Shown: in pieces, positions 24,529 to 33,714 of the stretch
Position numbering within the stretch: position 1 is the stretch's first letter
Layout of the letters: every line of letters begins with the position of its first letter
DNA from: Streptomyces sp. NBC_00569
GTDB taxonomy: Bacteria > Actinomycetota > Actinomycetes > Streptomycetales > Streptomycetaceae
Length of the DNA stretch: 64,000 bases
NCBI RefSeq assembly: GCF_036345255.1
Contig: NZ_CP107783.1
Span: forward strand, 1,798,001-1,862,000
Reading direction: 5' to 3'
Notes under the pieces: generated by a model
What the model was told of the DNA's origin: nothing
Seen by the model: only the letters and a program-made list of their open reading frames with translations
Databases searched by the model: none
Position numbers and translations under genes: made by a program

Positions 24529-24734
24529 GACGGGTGGGGCTGTCGCTGCCCAACTGCCCCGCCGCCGCCGTGTACAGCTCGGTGCCCGTCGCGGCAAGGG
24601 CGGGGAGATCTCCTCGTACCGGCGCGACGAGCAGGACGTGTTCGTCCTGTGCTTGCGCATCCTGCAATCCGCCCTTTCTGCCAGCGGCAGAACACCGGCC
24701 CCACCGGGCTCAGCGATCACTACAGTCCAGGCTC

Positions 24735-25460
24735 ATGACGACGGTTACAACGCGCACGGTCGAATACGCGGCCGACGGCCTGACGATGATCGGGCACCTC
24801 GCGCTCCCGGCCGGTGCCGACCGCCGGCCCGCGGTCCTGGTCGGCCCCGAGGGGATGGGGCTCAGCGACGTCGAGCGCCGCCGGGCCGATGCGCTCGCCG
24901 AGCTGGGATACGTGGCGCTGGCCTTCGACCTCCACGGCGGGCGCTATTTGGGCGACCCTGAGGAGATGCTTGCCCGTTGCATGCCACTGCTCGCCGACCC
25001 CGACCGGATGCGAGGCATCGGCCACGCGGCGCTCGACGTGCTCCGCGCCGAGCCGCGCACCGACCCCGACCAGATCGCCGCCGTCGGCTATGGCACCGGG
25101 GGCGCAATCGCGCTGGAACTCGGGCGCGACGGCGTCAACCTGCGCGCGATCGGGACAGTCAACGCGCTGACCACGGGCCGCCCCGGCGAGACGCTGCACA
25201 TCCGCTGCCCCGTATGGGCCGGGGTCGGGTCGGAAGACCCGATCATGCCGCCCGCGCAACGGGACGCATTCACCACCGAGATGCAGGCCGCGGGCGTCGA
25301 CTGGCGCCTCATGGTCTACGGCGGCGCCTTGCACGCCTTCCACCACCCGCCGGTCGACCATCCGGTGGTCCCCGGCGTCGGCTACCACCCACGGCACGCG
25401 CAGCGAGCTTGGCGTGATGTCGTCGACCTGCTCGCCGAGTGCCTGCCCATAGCGGAGTGA
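24735..25460 (+). CDS. Dienelactone hydrolase-like protein lacking the usual nucleophile
   Basis: This 241-residue alpha/beta hydrolase of the dienelactone hydrolase family shows RPAVLVGPEGMGLSDVERRR, the LGYVALAFDLHGG strand, the nucleophile elbow region VGYGTGGAIALEL (118-130), the acid loop GVGSEDPIMPP (Asp168) and the His loop GALHAFHHP (His200). Family enzymes carry Cys (or Ser) in the elbow as GxCxGG. Here the position is Gly120, so ordinary hydrolase chemistry looks impossible. The rest of the fold is intact, which suggests a binding role or a different reaction. It stands alone, with no pathway genes beside it. Confidence 0.75.
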   Translation: MTTVTTRTVEYAADGLTMIGHLALPAGADRRPAVLVGPEGMGLSDVERRRADALAELGYVALAFDLHGGRYLGDPEEMLARCMPLLADPDRMRGIGHAALDVLRAEPRTDPDQIAAVGYGTGGAIALELGRDGVNLRAIGTVNALTTGRPGETLHIRCPVWAGVGSEDPIMPPAQRDAFTTEMQAAGVDWRLMVYGGALHAFHHPPVDHPVVPGVGYHPRHAQRAWRDVVDLLAECLPIAE

Positions 25461-25956
25461 TCTGGTCGGCAACCGCGATTCCGGACCGCAAGCCAAGCCG
25501 CTCGACCGTCACCATGCGGTGGTCGTGGTCGTGGTCGATGGCGTAAGCGGCGGCGTCGCAGGTGGCGCAGGTGCCTTCCTAGAAGTCGTGGAGGCGCCAC
25601 CACGCATACCAGAGGAGTATTTTCTCCTCAGGCCACTGTGCGGGCAAAGGTCCTTGCCACGGGCGAGGGAGGTACCGCGGGGCCTTCCAGGTGCCGCACC
25701 GTTGGTCGCGCGGGATCTGCGTGGCGTGCACCGGGGGACCCAACTCCTCCTGACGTCTTGGGCCCGAAGCTGGGAACGTCGCTCCGGTCCTTTGTCCGCA
25801 TCTCGCCGGTGAATGCCTCCAGCGGGTACACCACCACCCCGAGTTGCCCGACGTCCGGACGATGACTGGGCTCGCCGACGGCCGAGACAGCCGACGCCCG
25901 ACGGTGTGCGTACCCGGCCGTGGCGTCAGTCGGCCGAGTGACCTTGCCTGGCCGTT
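25461..25956. other. Spacer without a supported gene
   Basis: One minus-strand frame has a short protein-like segment (RPDVGQLGVVVYPLEAFTGE) near 25800-25860, but no start, motif or family could be recognised. Nothing else is seen. Confidence 0.3.
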
Positions 25957-26631
25957 CTATCCGTGTGTGACGGTCTTGAGCCACGGTCTCAGTCTCCGTT
26001 GCGCGACCCGTAGCACTTCATCCGGAGACAGCTCGTCAGCTCGTTCGATCACGATGAGACGCCAGTCCTTCCGGCGGGCTGCGTCCAGTGTCACTGCACG
26101 CTCTCGCAGCAGGTACTGCACCGCCGAAGCCACGTCGGCGACTGGAGGACTTACCTGGTAGGCGGCGAGTTTTCCGACGTACCAGTCCATCCACTGCTCG
26201 CCTTCCCTCGTCACGGCTCGGGAAAGTGCGGACTCGGCATTGCCATCGAGAAAGACCATGACCGACCGGACCCGTGCGAGAACCGCGGTGAGGTCGGTCA
26301 TGAAGGCGTCGATGGTCTCTTCACCGTGCCCCATGGCCAGCAGCGTCGGTACGAACGGCATCAGCGCGTCCGCGATCACCACGTCATCGCCCCTCGCCAC
26401 GACCGCATCGACGAACTTCGTGGTCGCCGCGATCAGTGTCCCCAGCGCGACCGTGCCGGTTGTCTTGAACTCCTCGGCCACCGCAGCGAACTGTGGCCGG
26501 GTCAAGATCTCTTCTTCGCGGAAGTGGTCCACCTGCTGTCCCGTGTCGGCCAGCCATTGGGACAGCCCGGTACACAGCGTCGACTTGCCCACTCCGGGAG
26601 ATGCTCCCCACACCGTGATCAGAACGGTCAT
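25957..26631 (-). CDS. P-loop NTPase, possibly a small-molecule kinase
   Basis: This 224-residue protein starts at the ATG at 26631 and shows a Walker A motif almost at once: VWGASPGVGKSTLCTGLSQW. A Walker-B-like strand DDVVIADALMPFVP and a later strand VRSVMVFLDG follow. A lid-like segment (SRAVTREGEQWMDWYVGKLA) fits nucleoside- or antibiotic-kinase folds rather than ABC or AAA proteins. No substrate motif is clear. It stands alone between spacer DNA and a transposase remnant, so its role is open. Confidence 0.65.
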   Translation of the reverse strand: MTVLITVWGASPGVGKSTLCTGLSQWLADTGQQVDHFREEEILTRPQFAAVAEEFKTTGTVALGTLIAATTKFVDAVVARGDDVVIADALMPFVPTLLAMGHGEETIDAFMTDLTAVLARVRSVMVFLDGNAESALSRAVTREGEQWMDWYVGKLAAYQVSPPVADVASAVQYLLRERAVTLDAARRKDWRLIVIERADELSPDEVLRVAQRRLRPWLKTVTHG

Positions 26632-26699
26632 GGTTATCGAGCCTAGGATCGGCAGCCATGACTGCCAACTCCCAGGCGTTCCCGGCCGTCCGTGCCGCA

Positions 26700-27087
26700 G
26701 ATCGTGATCCTCACATGGGAACTGTTCGGCGCCGGTAGTGGCCGGCCCGGGATCGGGCCTAGTGGTCGCCATGCGGACCAGCGGAGTCGGTGCGCGGGCT
26801 GGGGGGACGGGTTGGGTGACGAGTTAGGTGAACAGGTGCTGGAGCTCGTTGCAGGTCAGCGAGATCAGGCCGTCCGGGGCCGGTGTGTGAGCGCGTTCGT
26901 GGGCGATGGCCGCGGTGAGGAAGGCGTGGGCGAGCATCGAGAGGGTCACCCATCGATGCCAGGACGTCCTCATCTGACCTGGGGTCGTCCAGTCCGGCAC
27001 AGACCCTTGCCGGAGTTCGAGGAACAGTCCCTCGTCCTGCGGGACTGGCTGCGGTTCGGCGAGGCCGAGTCTCACGAGGGATCCCAT
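26700..27087 (-). pseudogene. IS701 family transposase C-terminal remnant
   Basis: The minus-strand frame ending at 26824 encodes RTSWHRWVTLSMLAHAFLTA followed by GLISLTCNELQHLFT, the characteristic end of IS701 transposases (WHRH..L.MLAHAFL, then IPLT.NE..RLF). Downstream the Arg/His-rich tail continues in other frames to about 26700. The catalytic domain is missing. Confidence 0.6.
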
Positions 27088-27781
27088 GTTGGCGTTCGAG
27101 TTGCCCCTCCGGCGCGCTCAGTGGATCCAGCATGTTGGCTTCGAGCGGCCCCACTTGGTGCAGGTCCCGTGGCTCTCGACGTCCTGAAGTGGCTCCAGGC
27201 GACGGCTTGATCTGGCACCAGGTCCATAGCAGGAGCGTCGGGCAACGTCCGTGCCATCAGGCGAGATGGCGGTCAATGGCGCCCGCCATGGGCTCCACCG
27301 ATGTTTTTTGGGCATCTGTGGCGTCAGCGGGGTTCCTCGCAAGAGCACGCTGAAGGTCGTGCGACTTGGGCCCGCATGTGGGGCACCCGCAGCAGGCGGC
27401 AGGCGCTGTCGCTCGCCGCGTCGGATGCCTGGACGGTCAGAAAGCGGGGAGGCCCGACCTCGCGCTCGAGTGCCAGCGGGCTTCTTCTGCCGCTGGCACT
27501 CGGCACACGAGCCCACCACTCCCGCGGCCGCCGTTCGCTCATCGCACACCAGCAGCGTAGGCCAGCACGCATCCGCGATCCGACCGCCCCAGGCTGGCCT
27601 GGCGCAGTACCCCGTCGCTGTCACCCTCGCCGAGGCGGTACCGACGCGCGCGTACGCGCTGCTCCTCGTCCTCCACACACGCTGCCTGCGCATCGACTCA
27701 CTCCTCAACCCGGCCAGCGCCCTGGAACACAGCGTGCGGCGACGGCCTGCGCTTCGGCTCCTGCTGGCGTGAGTGCGGCTC
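27088..27781. other. Spacer with no recognised gene
   Basis: Long open frames cross this stretch on the plus strand, but they run into the MerR gene and have arbitrary composition. I see no motif, repeat or hairpin here that I can name. Confidence 0.35.
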
Positions 27782-27812
27782 TTGACCCTCACGTGACGTC
27801 AGGCTGCATAGT
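27782..27812 (+). promoter_or_regulatory. MerR-type promoter and operator
   Basis: A -35 box TTGACC (27782-27787) and a -10 box CATAGT (27807-27812) are separated by exactly 19 bases, the long spacing that MerR activators correct by twisting DNA. Between them lies the dyad CCTCACGTGACGTCAGG (27787-27803), symmetric except at two positions about its centre. The GTG of the MerR-methyltransferase gene starts only 8 bases after the -10 box, so the transcript is nearly leaderless and the gene is probably autoregulated. Confidence 0.65.
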
Positions 27813-27819
27813 CGGTGCC

Positions 27820-28935
27820 GTGGAAGATCACTGGACCGTGGGACGCGTGGCCAAGCTGGCCGGCGTGAGCGTCCGCACGCTGCATCACTATGACGAGATC
27901 GGACTCGTGCGTCCTTCAGCGCGCACTGCGGCCGGGTACCGGGCCTACTCGGCAGGTGACGTGGAGCGGCTGCGGGAGGTGCTGGCCTACCGGCGGCTGG
28001 GCTTCGGTCTGCGTGAGGTTGCGGAACTGGTCGACGACTCGTCCACCGACGCGATCGCGCACCTGCGCCGACTGCGCGGCCTGCTGCTGGAGCAGCGTGA
28101 TCGCGCTGACGCCATGGTGACAGCCATCGACAGGGAACTTGAGGCACGGGCGAAGGGACTGAAGGTGACACCGGAGGAGCAACTGGAGATGCTCGGTGCA
28201 CGGCTGTACGACGCGATCGGCGACGCTTACCCCGCGACACGGCGTACCGAGCCGCGGATCGCCGCACAGATCTGGGATGCCCTCGGCGACGCGCAGACGG
28301 TACTGAACGTCGGGGCCGGCACCGGCTCCTACGAGCCCGCTGATCGCGACGTGACCGCGGTGGAGCCCTCGGCGGTCATGCGGGAGCAGCGGCCTGCCGG
28401 CTCGGCACCGTGCGTGGCCGCTGCCGCGGAGAGGCTTCCGTTCGAGGATCACTCCTTCGACGTCGCCATGGCCGTCTCCACCGTTCACCACTGGGGGGAC
28501 CCGATAGCAGGGCTGCGCGAGATGCGGCGTGTGGCCCGCCGCGTGGTGGTGCTGACATTCGACACCGACGAGCCTGGATGGCAGGACCGGTTCTGGCTCA
28601 CTCGCGACTACCTGCCCGAGTTCGCCGCCGTTCTCGCAGAATTCCCCTCACTTGCGGGGATGGCCGACGCGATCGGCGCCCGCACTGAGCCGGTGCCCAT
28701 CCCGTGGGACTGCGCTGACGGCCTGTTCGAGGCCTACTGGCGCCGACCGGAGGCGTATCTGGAGGATCACGTGCGCCGTGCGATGTCGGTGTGGACGAGA
28801 GTCGGGCCGCAGGCCGAGCAGCGGGCGGTACGAAGCCTCAGTGCCGACCTCCATTCCGGCCGGTGGGCCGAGCGCAACAACGACCTCGCCGACCTCGACG
28901 CGGCAGACCTCGGCCTGCGCCTGCTCATTGCTTGA
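27820..28935 (+). CDS. MerR-family regulator fused to a SAM-dependent methyltransferase
   Basis: The single 371-residue protein has a MerR winged helix-turn-helix at 5-75 (WTVGRVAKLAGVSVRTLHHY, DEIGLVRPSARTAAGYRAYS), a dimerisation helix to about 112, and a class I methyltransferase domain from about 150. The latter shows motif I VLNVGAGTG (161-169), the acidic end of strand two in AVEPS, and PFEDHSFDVAMAVSTVHHW typical of the UbiE/COQ5 type. Usually the effector domain of a MerR protein binds a ligand; here it would be an enzyme. The methyltransferase substrate is unknown. A MerR-type promoter lies directly upstream. Confidence 0.82.
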   Translation: MEDHWTVGRVAKLAGVSVRTLHHYDEIGLVRPSARTAAGYRAYSAGDVERLREVLAYRRLGFGLREVAELVDDSSTDAIAHLRRLRGLLLEQRDRADAMVTAIDRELEARAKGLKVTPEEQLEMLGARLYDAIGDAYPATRRTEPRIAAQIWDALGDAQTVLNVGAGTGSYEPADRDVTAVEPSAVMREQRPAGSAPCVAAAAERLPFEDHSFDVAMAVSTVHHWGDPIAGLREMRRVARRVVVLTFDTDEPGWQDRFWLTRDYLPEFAAVLAEFPSLAGMADAIGARTEPVPIPWDCADGLFEAYWRRPEAYLEDHVRRAMSVWTRVGPQAEQRAVRSLSADLHSGRWAERNNDLADLDAADLGLRLLIA

Positions 28936-29456
28936 ATGGACACCAGTCGCCCTCCTGGAATCGGCGCCCGCCAGGTCCACGGTGACAGCCAAGGGCCCGA
29001 GGCTGCTCGCCCCCGCTAGCAAAGCCGAGCACTCCGTCCACGCAGCTCACTGACCGAGGCACCAACTGAGCGAATAGCGCTGCCAGGCGGTCGCGACTGA
29101 ACCTGCCGGAGGAAATGGCCTCCCCCTTGAGACTCAGCCCACGGTCGCTACGGCGAGATACAACTGAGAACAGCAGGCCAGGGGCTCCAAAGGTGCAGCT
29201 ACGACCCTGTTGCGTGCACAGCACGTCGACGGACGCCGAGCTCGGGCTCCTGGGCTAACCAGCCCAGAGAAGAGGGGAGCCCCCGCCCCTGGGGGGGATG
29301 CGAGGGCTCGGCGGTGCCACGTGGGCCGCGGTTGGGGCCGCTCCCCCGAGCACCGTTCTGACGTGTACCCATCCAGTGCGGGCGCATGCCCGACACCTCG
29401 GGCAGCGGCTCGAACCCCAGCCATGACCGTTCGACGCGTGAGACGTTGCCAAGGTC
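28936..29456. other. Spacer with no supported gene
   Basis: No frame shows protein character. A short C-run/G-run hairpin near 29280-29300 is the only structure noticed. Confidence 0.35.
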
Positions 29457-29756
29457 GTGACGACGTTCTCAGAGGTGACCCCGCCGGCGGCAGACGACGG
29501 CATCTGCACGCTGTCCCTGACGCACAGCGAGGCGATCGCCGTCTGGCAGGCGCTCGAGGACTGGAGCAGACACACGCCAGAAAGCATCCGTGCAATGTAC
29601 CGACTGGCGGCCCGACTTCAGCCTGAGGAGCGCAACGCAAGCATGCCCGCCTCTACGGGGGACGAGAGGCGGGCAAACAGCCAGTGTGTCAGGCAGTCCC
29701 TGAACGACGACCGTGGCGGAAACGGTAGGGGCGCGTCGGCGAGGTGGGACCACTGA
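29457..29756 (+). CDS. Small hypothetical protein
   Basis: This encodes 99 residues from GTG 29457. The first 60 residues are protein-like (ICTLSLTHSEAIAVWQALED, then WSRHTPESIRAMYRLAARLQ). The remainder is Arg/Gly-rich and overlaps the 3' end of the opposite-strand lipoprotein remnant, so the true stop may once have been earlier. No family was recognised. Confidence 0.4.
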   Translation: MTTFSEVTPPAADDGICTLSLTHSEAIAVWQALEDWSRHTPESIRAMYRLAARLQPEERNASMPASTGDERRANSQCVRQSLNDDRGGNGRGASARWDH

Positions 29757-30160
29757 CAGATGAAGTCGTTCGCGCTCTCGACGACCATCCACGACGTGGG
29801 TTCGTCCACGCCCAGCATCTCTTGTACCCGCGCCACCGCGGCCCGCCCGCCCCAGAAGCTGCCATCGCCGTAGTCGTACTCCAGCTCCTCGCACGCCGCG
29901 CGCCCGGCAGCCAGCACCTTCTTGTCCGAGGGCGGTTCGTCTTCGCCGAAAGTCAGCGACAGCTCAGACAGGAACTTGCGTTCCCAGTTGCTGTTCGTCT
30001 TCTCGGAGCAGGCGACGGCTCCGGCGCGTTCGCCGCCGACTCCGCGTCTGCAGCCAGCGCGTCATCAACGCCGTCATCCGACGAGCATGCCGCAAGCAGC
30101 GGGGACAACAACAGAAAGCCGGCCACGAGAACGCGGACGGCAATGGGTCTTAATCAACGA
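29618..30160 (-). pseudogene. Lipoprotein gene with a frameshift
   Basis: One minus-strand frame encodes a lipoprotein signal (VRVLVAGFLLLSPLLAACSS) and an Ala/Pro-rich linker. The following domain (NSNWERKFLSELSLTFGEDE, then KVLAAGRAACEELEYDYGDG, then ANDFICQWSHL) lies in another frame. The layout resembles small actinobacterial lipoproteins of DUF732 type. No usable start joins the second frame, so the gene is probably broken by an indel between about 30020 and 30060. Confidence 0.5.
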
Positions 30161-30184
30161 GACGCTCCTGTTCTAGGCCTGCGA

Positions 30185-31201
30185 TCACAGTCCGATGTCC
30201 TCGGACGCGGCGTCGGTCCACTTGTCGGCTTCGCGGATGTAGCCCCAGAAGGCGGGGCTGTTCTCGGCGTGGCCGGACTGTTCGCGGATCTTCTCCTCGC
30301 GCTTCCCTGCCCGGCGGCTGGTGGTGATGAACCCTGCTCGCATGCTGTGGCCGGTCAGGCGGACGGCGACCCCTGCGCGTTCCGCGTTGCGGGCAATGAT
30401 CTCCCGGACTGCCTCCGAGGATAGGGCGCGGCCGCCGACGTTGCCCCACACGTCGATGGGCAGGAATGCCGGGCCCCTGGCGATGCCGGTGGCCGCCTTC
30501 CAGGTCGACCAAGCCCGGACCGGGCAGGTGTCGGGGTTCTTGCCGTAGGCGACGACCACGTTGCGGGGCGGGCGTCCTTTCACGGCTGGAACGTTCACGT
30601 CGAGCCCTTGGCTGACGAGGGTGATGCCGTCGGCGCGCAGGGCAGCGACCTCGGCGGAGCGTCCGGCGATCCCGAAGGCCATGAGCCAGAGCGCACGGTC
30701 GCGGAGCCCTGTGAGCCCAGCGGCCGCGGCCGCGCTCATCTGGCGGAGTTGGTCGGGCGTGACGGCGGCCGCCGGTCCGCGGCCGCGGGCTTGGCGCTCG
30801 GGGTCCCTCTTGAGCGGCTTGAGGGCCTGGCGAGCGGCGACGGTTACGGCCTTCGGGACTTCGATGCCGCGGCCGCGCAGGGTGACGGTGACGCCAGTGA
30901 TCCGCCGGTCGATGCTGTTGGGCGCGGCTGCCTTGACGGTGTCGAGCCAGACGACGAACCCGACCATCGTCCCCTTGGTCACGGCGGTCAACGGCAGCGT
31001 GTGCCCGGTGCGTTCGGCGAGCCAGCCGTGGAACTCCTCCCACAGCGCCCAGTCGTTGGCGTAGCCGCGCTTCGTGTTGTGGGGGCGGATGGCGTCGAGG
31101 TGCTTCTCGGCTGCCTCTTCCATAGCGTGCAGGACGGCGAGCGTCGCGGCATCGTAGGCGGCGGGGGTGGCGTCCGACTGGCGCGGAATGAGGACGGTCA
31201 C
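30185..31201 (-). CDS. Tyrosine recombinase / site-specific integrase
   Basis: This 338-residue recombinase has an N-terminal core-binding domain (NTKRGYANDWALWEEFHGWL) and a catalytic domain with all the expected residues: Arg181 (GIAGRSAEVAAL), Lys208 (VKGRPPRNV), His285 and Arg288 (TGHSMRAGF), His311 (SGHAEN) and nucleophile Tyr321 (FWGYIREAD). The start is GTG 31201. It may integrate a mobile element or act as a stand-alone invertase. No tRNA or obvious att site lies next to it, and no replication or transfer genes are nearby. Confidence 0.85.
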   Translation of the reverse strand: MTVLIPRQSDATPAAYDAATLAVLHAMEEAAEKHLDAIRPHNTKRGYANDWALWEEFHGWLAERTGHTLPLTAVTKGTMVGFVVWLDTVKAAAPNSIDRRITGVTVTLRGRGIEVPKAVTVAARQALKPLKRDPERQARGRGPAAAVTPDQLRQMSAAAAAGLTGLRDRALWLMAFGIAGRSAEVAALRADGITLVSQGLDVNVPAVKGRPPRNVVVAYGKNPDTCPVRAWSTWKAATGIARGPAFLPIDVWGNVGGRALSSEAVREIIARNAERAGVAVRLTGHSMRAGFITTSRRAGKREEKIREQSGHAENSPAFWGYIREADKWTDAASEDIGL

Positions 31202-31204
31202 TTG

Positions 31205-31372
31205 TCACGCCCCAGGTTCTTGATGGCAGGGTGGTGGCGCCACATCAGGATCGCCTCGCCTGCCTGTCGAGAAGGCCCGAGAGAGACGGGTCGTGTCGAC
31301 AGTGATCTCAACTTCAGCGGTCGGCAACTCGATCGACTGGAAAACCTGCGCGTACTCGCAGTGTCTTGGCAC
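31205..31372 (-). CDS. Possible small ORF upstream of the integrase
   Basis: A 55-residue frame from GTG 31372 has plausible composition (CEYAQVFQSIELPTAEVEIT, then VDTTRLSRAFSTGRRG) and ends just before the integrase start. It could encode a small partner such as a directionality factor, or be the tail of a lost gene. No motif was recognised. Confidence 0.3.
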   Translation of the reverse strand: MPRHCEYAQVFQSIELPTAEVEITVDTTRLSRAFSTGRRGDPDVAPPPCHQEPGA

Positions 31373-31633
31373 GCGCGGTCATCACTCGCGGGCCAGTAGT
31401 TCAACGCGGCGCCGTGCTCTGGGCAGCGCCACCGGTCGGTGCAGCGATGAGGCCTTAGGCCAGGGCTCTGAGACATGTCTAATTGTACTGTTCTGCGCCC
31501 GCGATATGGCATGTTATCGAGAGTGGGACTGACCAACTCGGGTCATCAGACGGCCCTTTGATGAAGAGCTCTCGGACGGCGCCCCCGGGCACGTCGCAGC
31601 ATCGTCAGCGCAGCTGGCCGAGCAGAGGGACCC

Positions 31634-31860
31634 ATGAACTTCAGGCTCACATCGCTCAACATCTTCGACGTTGGCATCACGTGGGAGTTCACCGAGAAGG
31701 ACAGGGTTGCCGCCCAAAGGCTCATGAACTTCTTGGCCGATCGCCGCATCCTCAGGGTTGGAAGGTCACGCCCACAGGTCGAGCGGAGAAGTGCCTGCGG
31801 TCCGCTCACAAGTGCCGGGCACGGCTCACCGAGCTGCTAGACACGACCCGGCAGGCGTAG
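31634..31860 (+). pseudogene. DUF6650-like protein, frameshifted
   Basis: The frame from ATG 31634 (GAGGG upstream) begins MNFRLTSLNIFDVGITWEFT and continues to NFLADRRILRVG, matching my recollection of DUF6650 proteins (FRLTSFSFFGVGIGWEFTEK). The next conserved part (KCLRSAHKCRARLTELLDTT) is in another frame, ending at 31860. A frameshift near 31760-31790 therefore breaks the gene. Confidence 0.5.
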
Positions 31861-31936
31861 CCTCGTCGGACTGAAAGTGCCACCAGTTGACCAGGAGACC
31901 AGGCTGGTCTCCTCGTCAGCGGTAAGGGGGGCGACC

Positions 31937-32527
31937 GTGTTGGATGGGCCTGTGAGCCAGACAGCTGCCCTGCGCCTGCGGCAGGCCATCGCCCGGACCG
32001 AAGAGGCAACCCGAGAACGTAGTCCCATCGGACGCAGCCCAGAGGAAGCCGACGATGTGTTGGGCACCTTCACCACCGACGGGGCGCTGGGCTTCGATCC
32101 CTTCCCCTTCCTCCAAGCGATCTATGGCGCCGGCTCGCGCGCGGTCGTCATCGGTCAGGTCGCCGGCATCATGCACGGCTCCACCGAACTGACCGGGGAT
32201 CTCGACCTGCTCTGGGACGGCACCCCTGACGAGGCGCACGCCTTGCGAGACGCCTTGGCCCTGTGCGGCTGCACCGAACTGCCCGATCTCGACCGCTCAC
32301 AGGTGGGGTACCGGGTCACCGGTGCCAGCGGAGACCTGTGCACTTCCGCCCTGCCTTGGGGCGCCATGGATGTCACCCCCTGCCTGACCTCGGCCGAAAC
32401 CACCCGTGACCCTACGGGATTCACCATCCGCTACGCCGCACTTGACGACCTGATCCGCATGCGGCGAGCCCTCGGCCGCTCGAAAGACCACCGTCGCGCG
32501 GACGAACTCACGCGGCTACGCACCTGA
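31937..32527 (+). CDS. Nucleotidyltransferase-like protein
   Basis: This 196-residue protein starts at GTG 31937 (GGGGGG upstream). The core AVVIGQVAGIMHGSTELTGD followed by LDLLWDGTPDEAHAL has the G-S...DxD layout of the nucleotidyltransferase superfamily. The protein ends with a helical part (YAALDDLIRMRRALGRSKDH) typical of small toxin- or defence-related nucleotidyltransferases (AbiEii/DUF6036-like). A small hypothetical gene follows after about 120 bp. No antitoxin was recognised, so the role is inferred only from the fold. Confidence 0.6.
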   Translation: MLDGPVSQTAALRLRQAIARTEEATRERSPIGRSPEEADDVLGTFTTDGALGFDPFPFLQAIYGAGSRAVVIGQVAGIMHGSTELTGDLDLLWDGTPDEAHALRDALALCGCTELPDLDRSQVGYRVTGASGDLCTSALPWGAMDVTPCLTSAETTRDPTGFTIRYAALDDLIRMRRALGRSKDHRRADELTRLRT

Positions 32528-32645
32528 CTCGATGGAACCAGCGCTCACCGTCTTGCCCGTGAACGGCCGTGCTCCCGGGACATCGTAGGCACCATCCACT
32601 CGCGGTATACCTCCAACTGAGACAACGTCAGAGCCAGGAAGCGAC

Positions 32646-32867
32646 TTGAACCAGCGGCTCGCCGCGATCCGTCACGGATTCAACGAGTTCATCGAGGAGT
32701 GTGAGCGCCAAGACGGCGGCAACTTCGGCCCTGGCAGCGAAGTGAAGTTCAACGAGGCACTTGCCCAGCTGCGGACCAGGGTGCAGCATCAGACCGCCCA
32801 GGTGTCCAATCGCTACAACCTCGACGTCCTGGTCATCCCAACACATCCCGGCCGGCCAGCCGTCTAG
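32646..32867 (+). CDS. Small hypothetical protein
   Basis: This encodes 73 residues from TTG 32646, with AGGAAG seven bases upstream. It is helical and charged (LAAIRHGFNEFIEECERQDG, then EVKFNEALAQLRTRVQHQTA) with a short beta-like end. No family was recognised. It lies between the nucleotidyltransferase-like gene and a methyltransferase on the same strand. Confidence 0.5.
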   Translation: MNQRLAAIRHGFNEFIEECERQDGGNFGPGSEVKFNEALAQLRTRVQHQTAQVSNRYNLDVLVIPTHPGRPAV

Positions 32868-32973
32868 GGCTCGTCCGGTGCATCATGGGCCGGGCCAGGC
32901 CGGACCGAAGCGAGGGCCGACCAGTGCCCTCATCGTGTTGACCGCCCCCGGCAGGCAGTGCTGGAGTCGGCAC

Positions 32974-33714
32974 GTGGACAGCATCCCCGCCAACCGGCGG
33001 CTCTGGAACCAGATCAGCAGCGCCTACCAGCACAAGCATGACCCTCAAATCGGCGCCACACCCCGGCTGTGGGGCATGTACTCCGTCCCCGACGCGCACC
33101 TGCACGCCTTGGGCGACGTCACCGGCAAGCGCGTCCTCGAACTCGGCTGCGGCGCCGGCCAGTGGTCCAGGGCGCTCGCCGCCGAGGGCGCCACCGTGGT
33201 CGGGCTCGACCTGTCCGAAGCCCAACTCGCCGCAGCAGCACGCGCGATGGGAGCGGCCCGCTACCCGCTGGTGCAAGGCGCCGCCGAACAACTCCCCTTC
33301 GCCGCCGACAGCTTCGACCTGGTGTTCTGCGACTTCGGTGGGCTCAGCTGGGCGCCCCCACACCTGGCCGTCCCGCAGGCCGCACGTGTCTTGGGCCGAG
33401 GCGGGCGCCTGGTGTTCAACGTCGCCAGCCCATGGTTCGAAGCTTGCTACGACGAAGCCGCCGGCCGCGTGACCACGACGCTGCAGCAGGCCTACTTCGG
33501 ACTGAACACCATCGCCGAAGACGACGGCGCGACCAGCTATCAGCTCACCTACGGCGACTGGGTCAAGGTCCTGCGCGGCGCGGGTCTCATCATCGACGAC
33601 CTCATCGAGCCGCGGCCCGAGCTCGGAACACCCAACGGCTACAACGAAACCGACCCACCCGACTGGGCACACCGCTGGCCGGCGGAACTGCTCTGGGTAA
33701 CCCACAAACCGTAA
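32974..33714 (+). CDS. Class I SAM-dependent methyltransferase
   Basis: This 246-residue protein shows motif I VLELGCGAGQWSRALAAEG, the acidic loop VVGLDLSEAQ, and later motifs GAAEQLPFAADSFDLVFCDF and RVLGRGGRLVFNVASPW. The family methylates small molecules; substrate cannot be read. The start is taken as GTG 32974 (VDSIPANRRLWNQISSAYQH), which matches the helical lid common in this subgroup, although the frame is open further upstream. A strong hairpin at 33970-34009 lies downstream. Confidence 0.75.
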   Translation: MDSIPANRRLWNQISSAYQHKHDPQIGATPRLWGMYSVPDAHLHALGDVTGKRVLELGCGAGQWSRALAAEGATVVGLDLSEAQLAAAARAMGAARYPLVQGAAEQLPFAADSFDLVFCDFGGLSWAPPHLAVPQAARVLGRGGRLVFNVASPWFEACYDEAAGRVTTTLQQAYFGLNTIAEDDGATSYQLTYGDWVKVLRGAGLIIDDLIEPRPELGTPNGYNETDPPDWAHRWPAELLWVTHKP

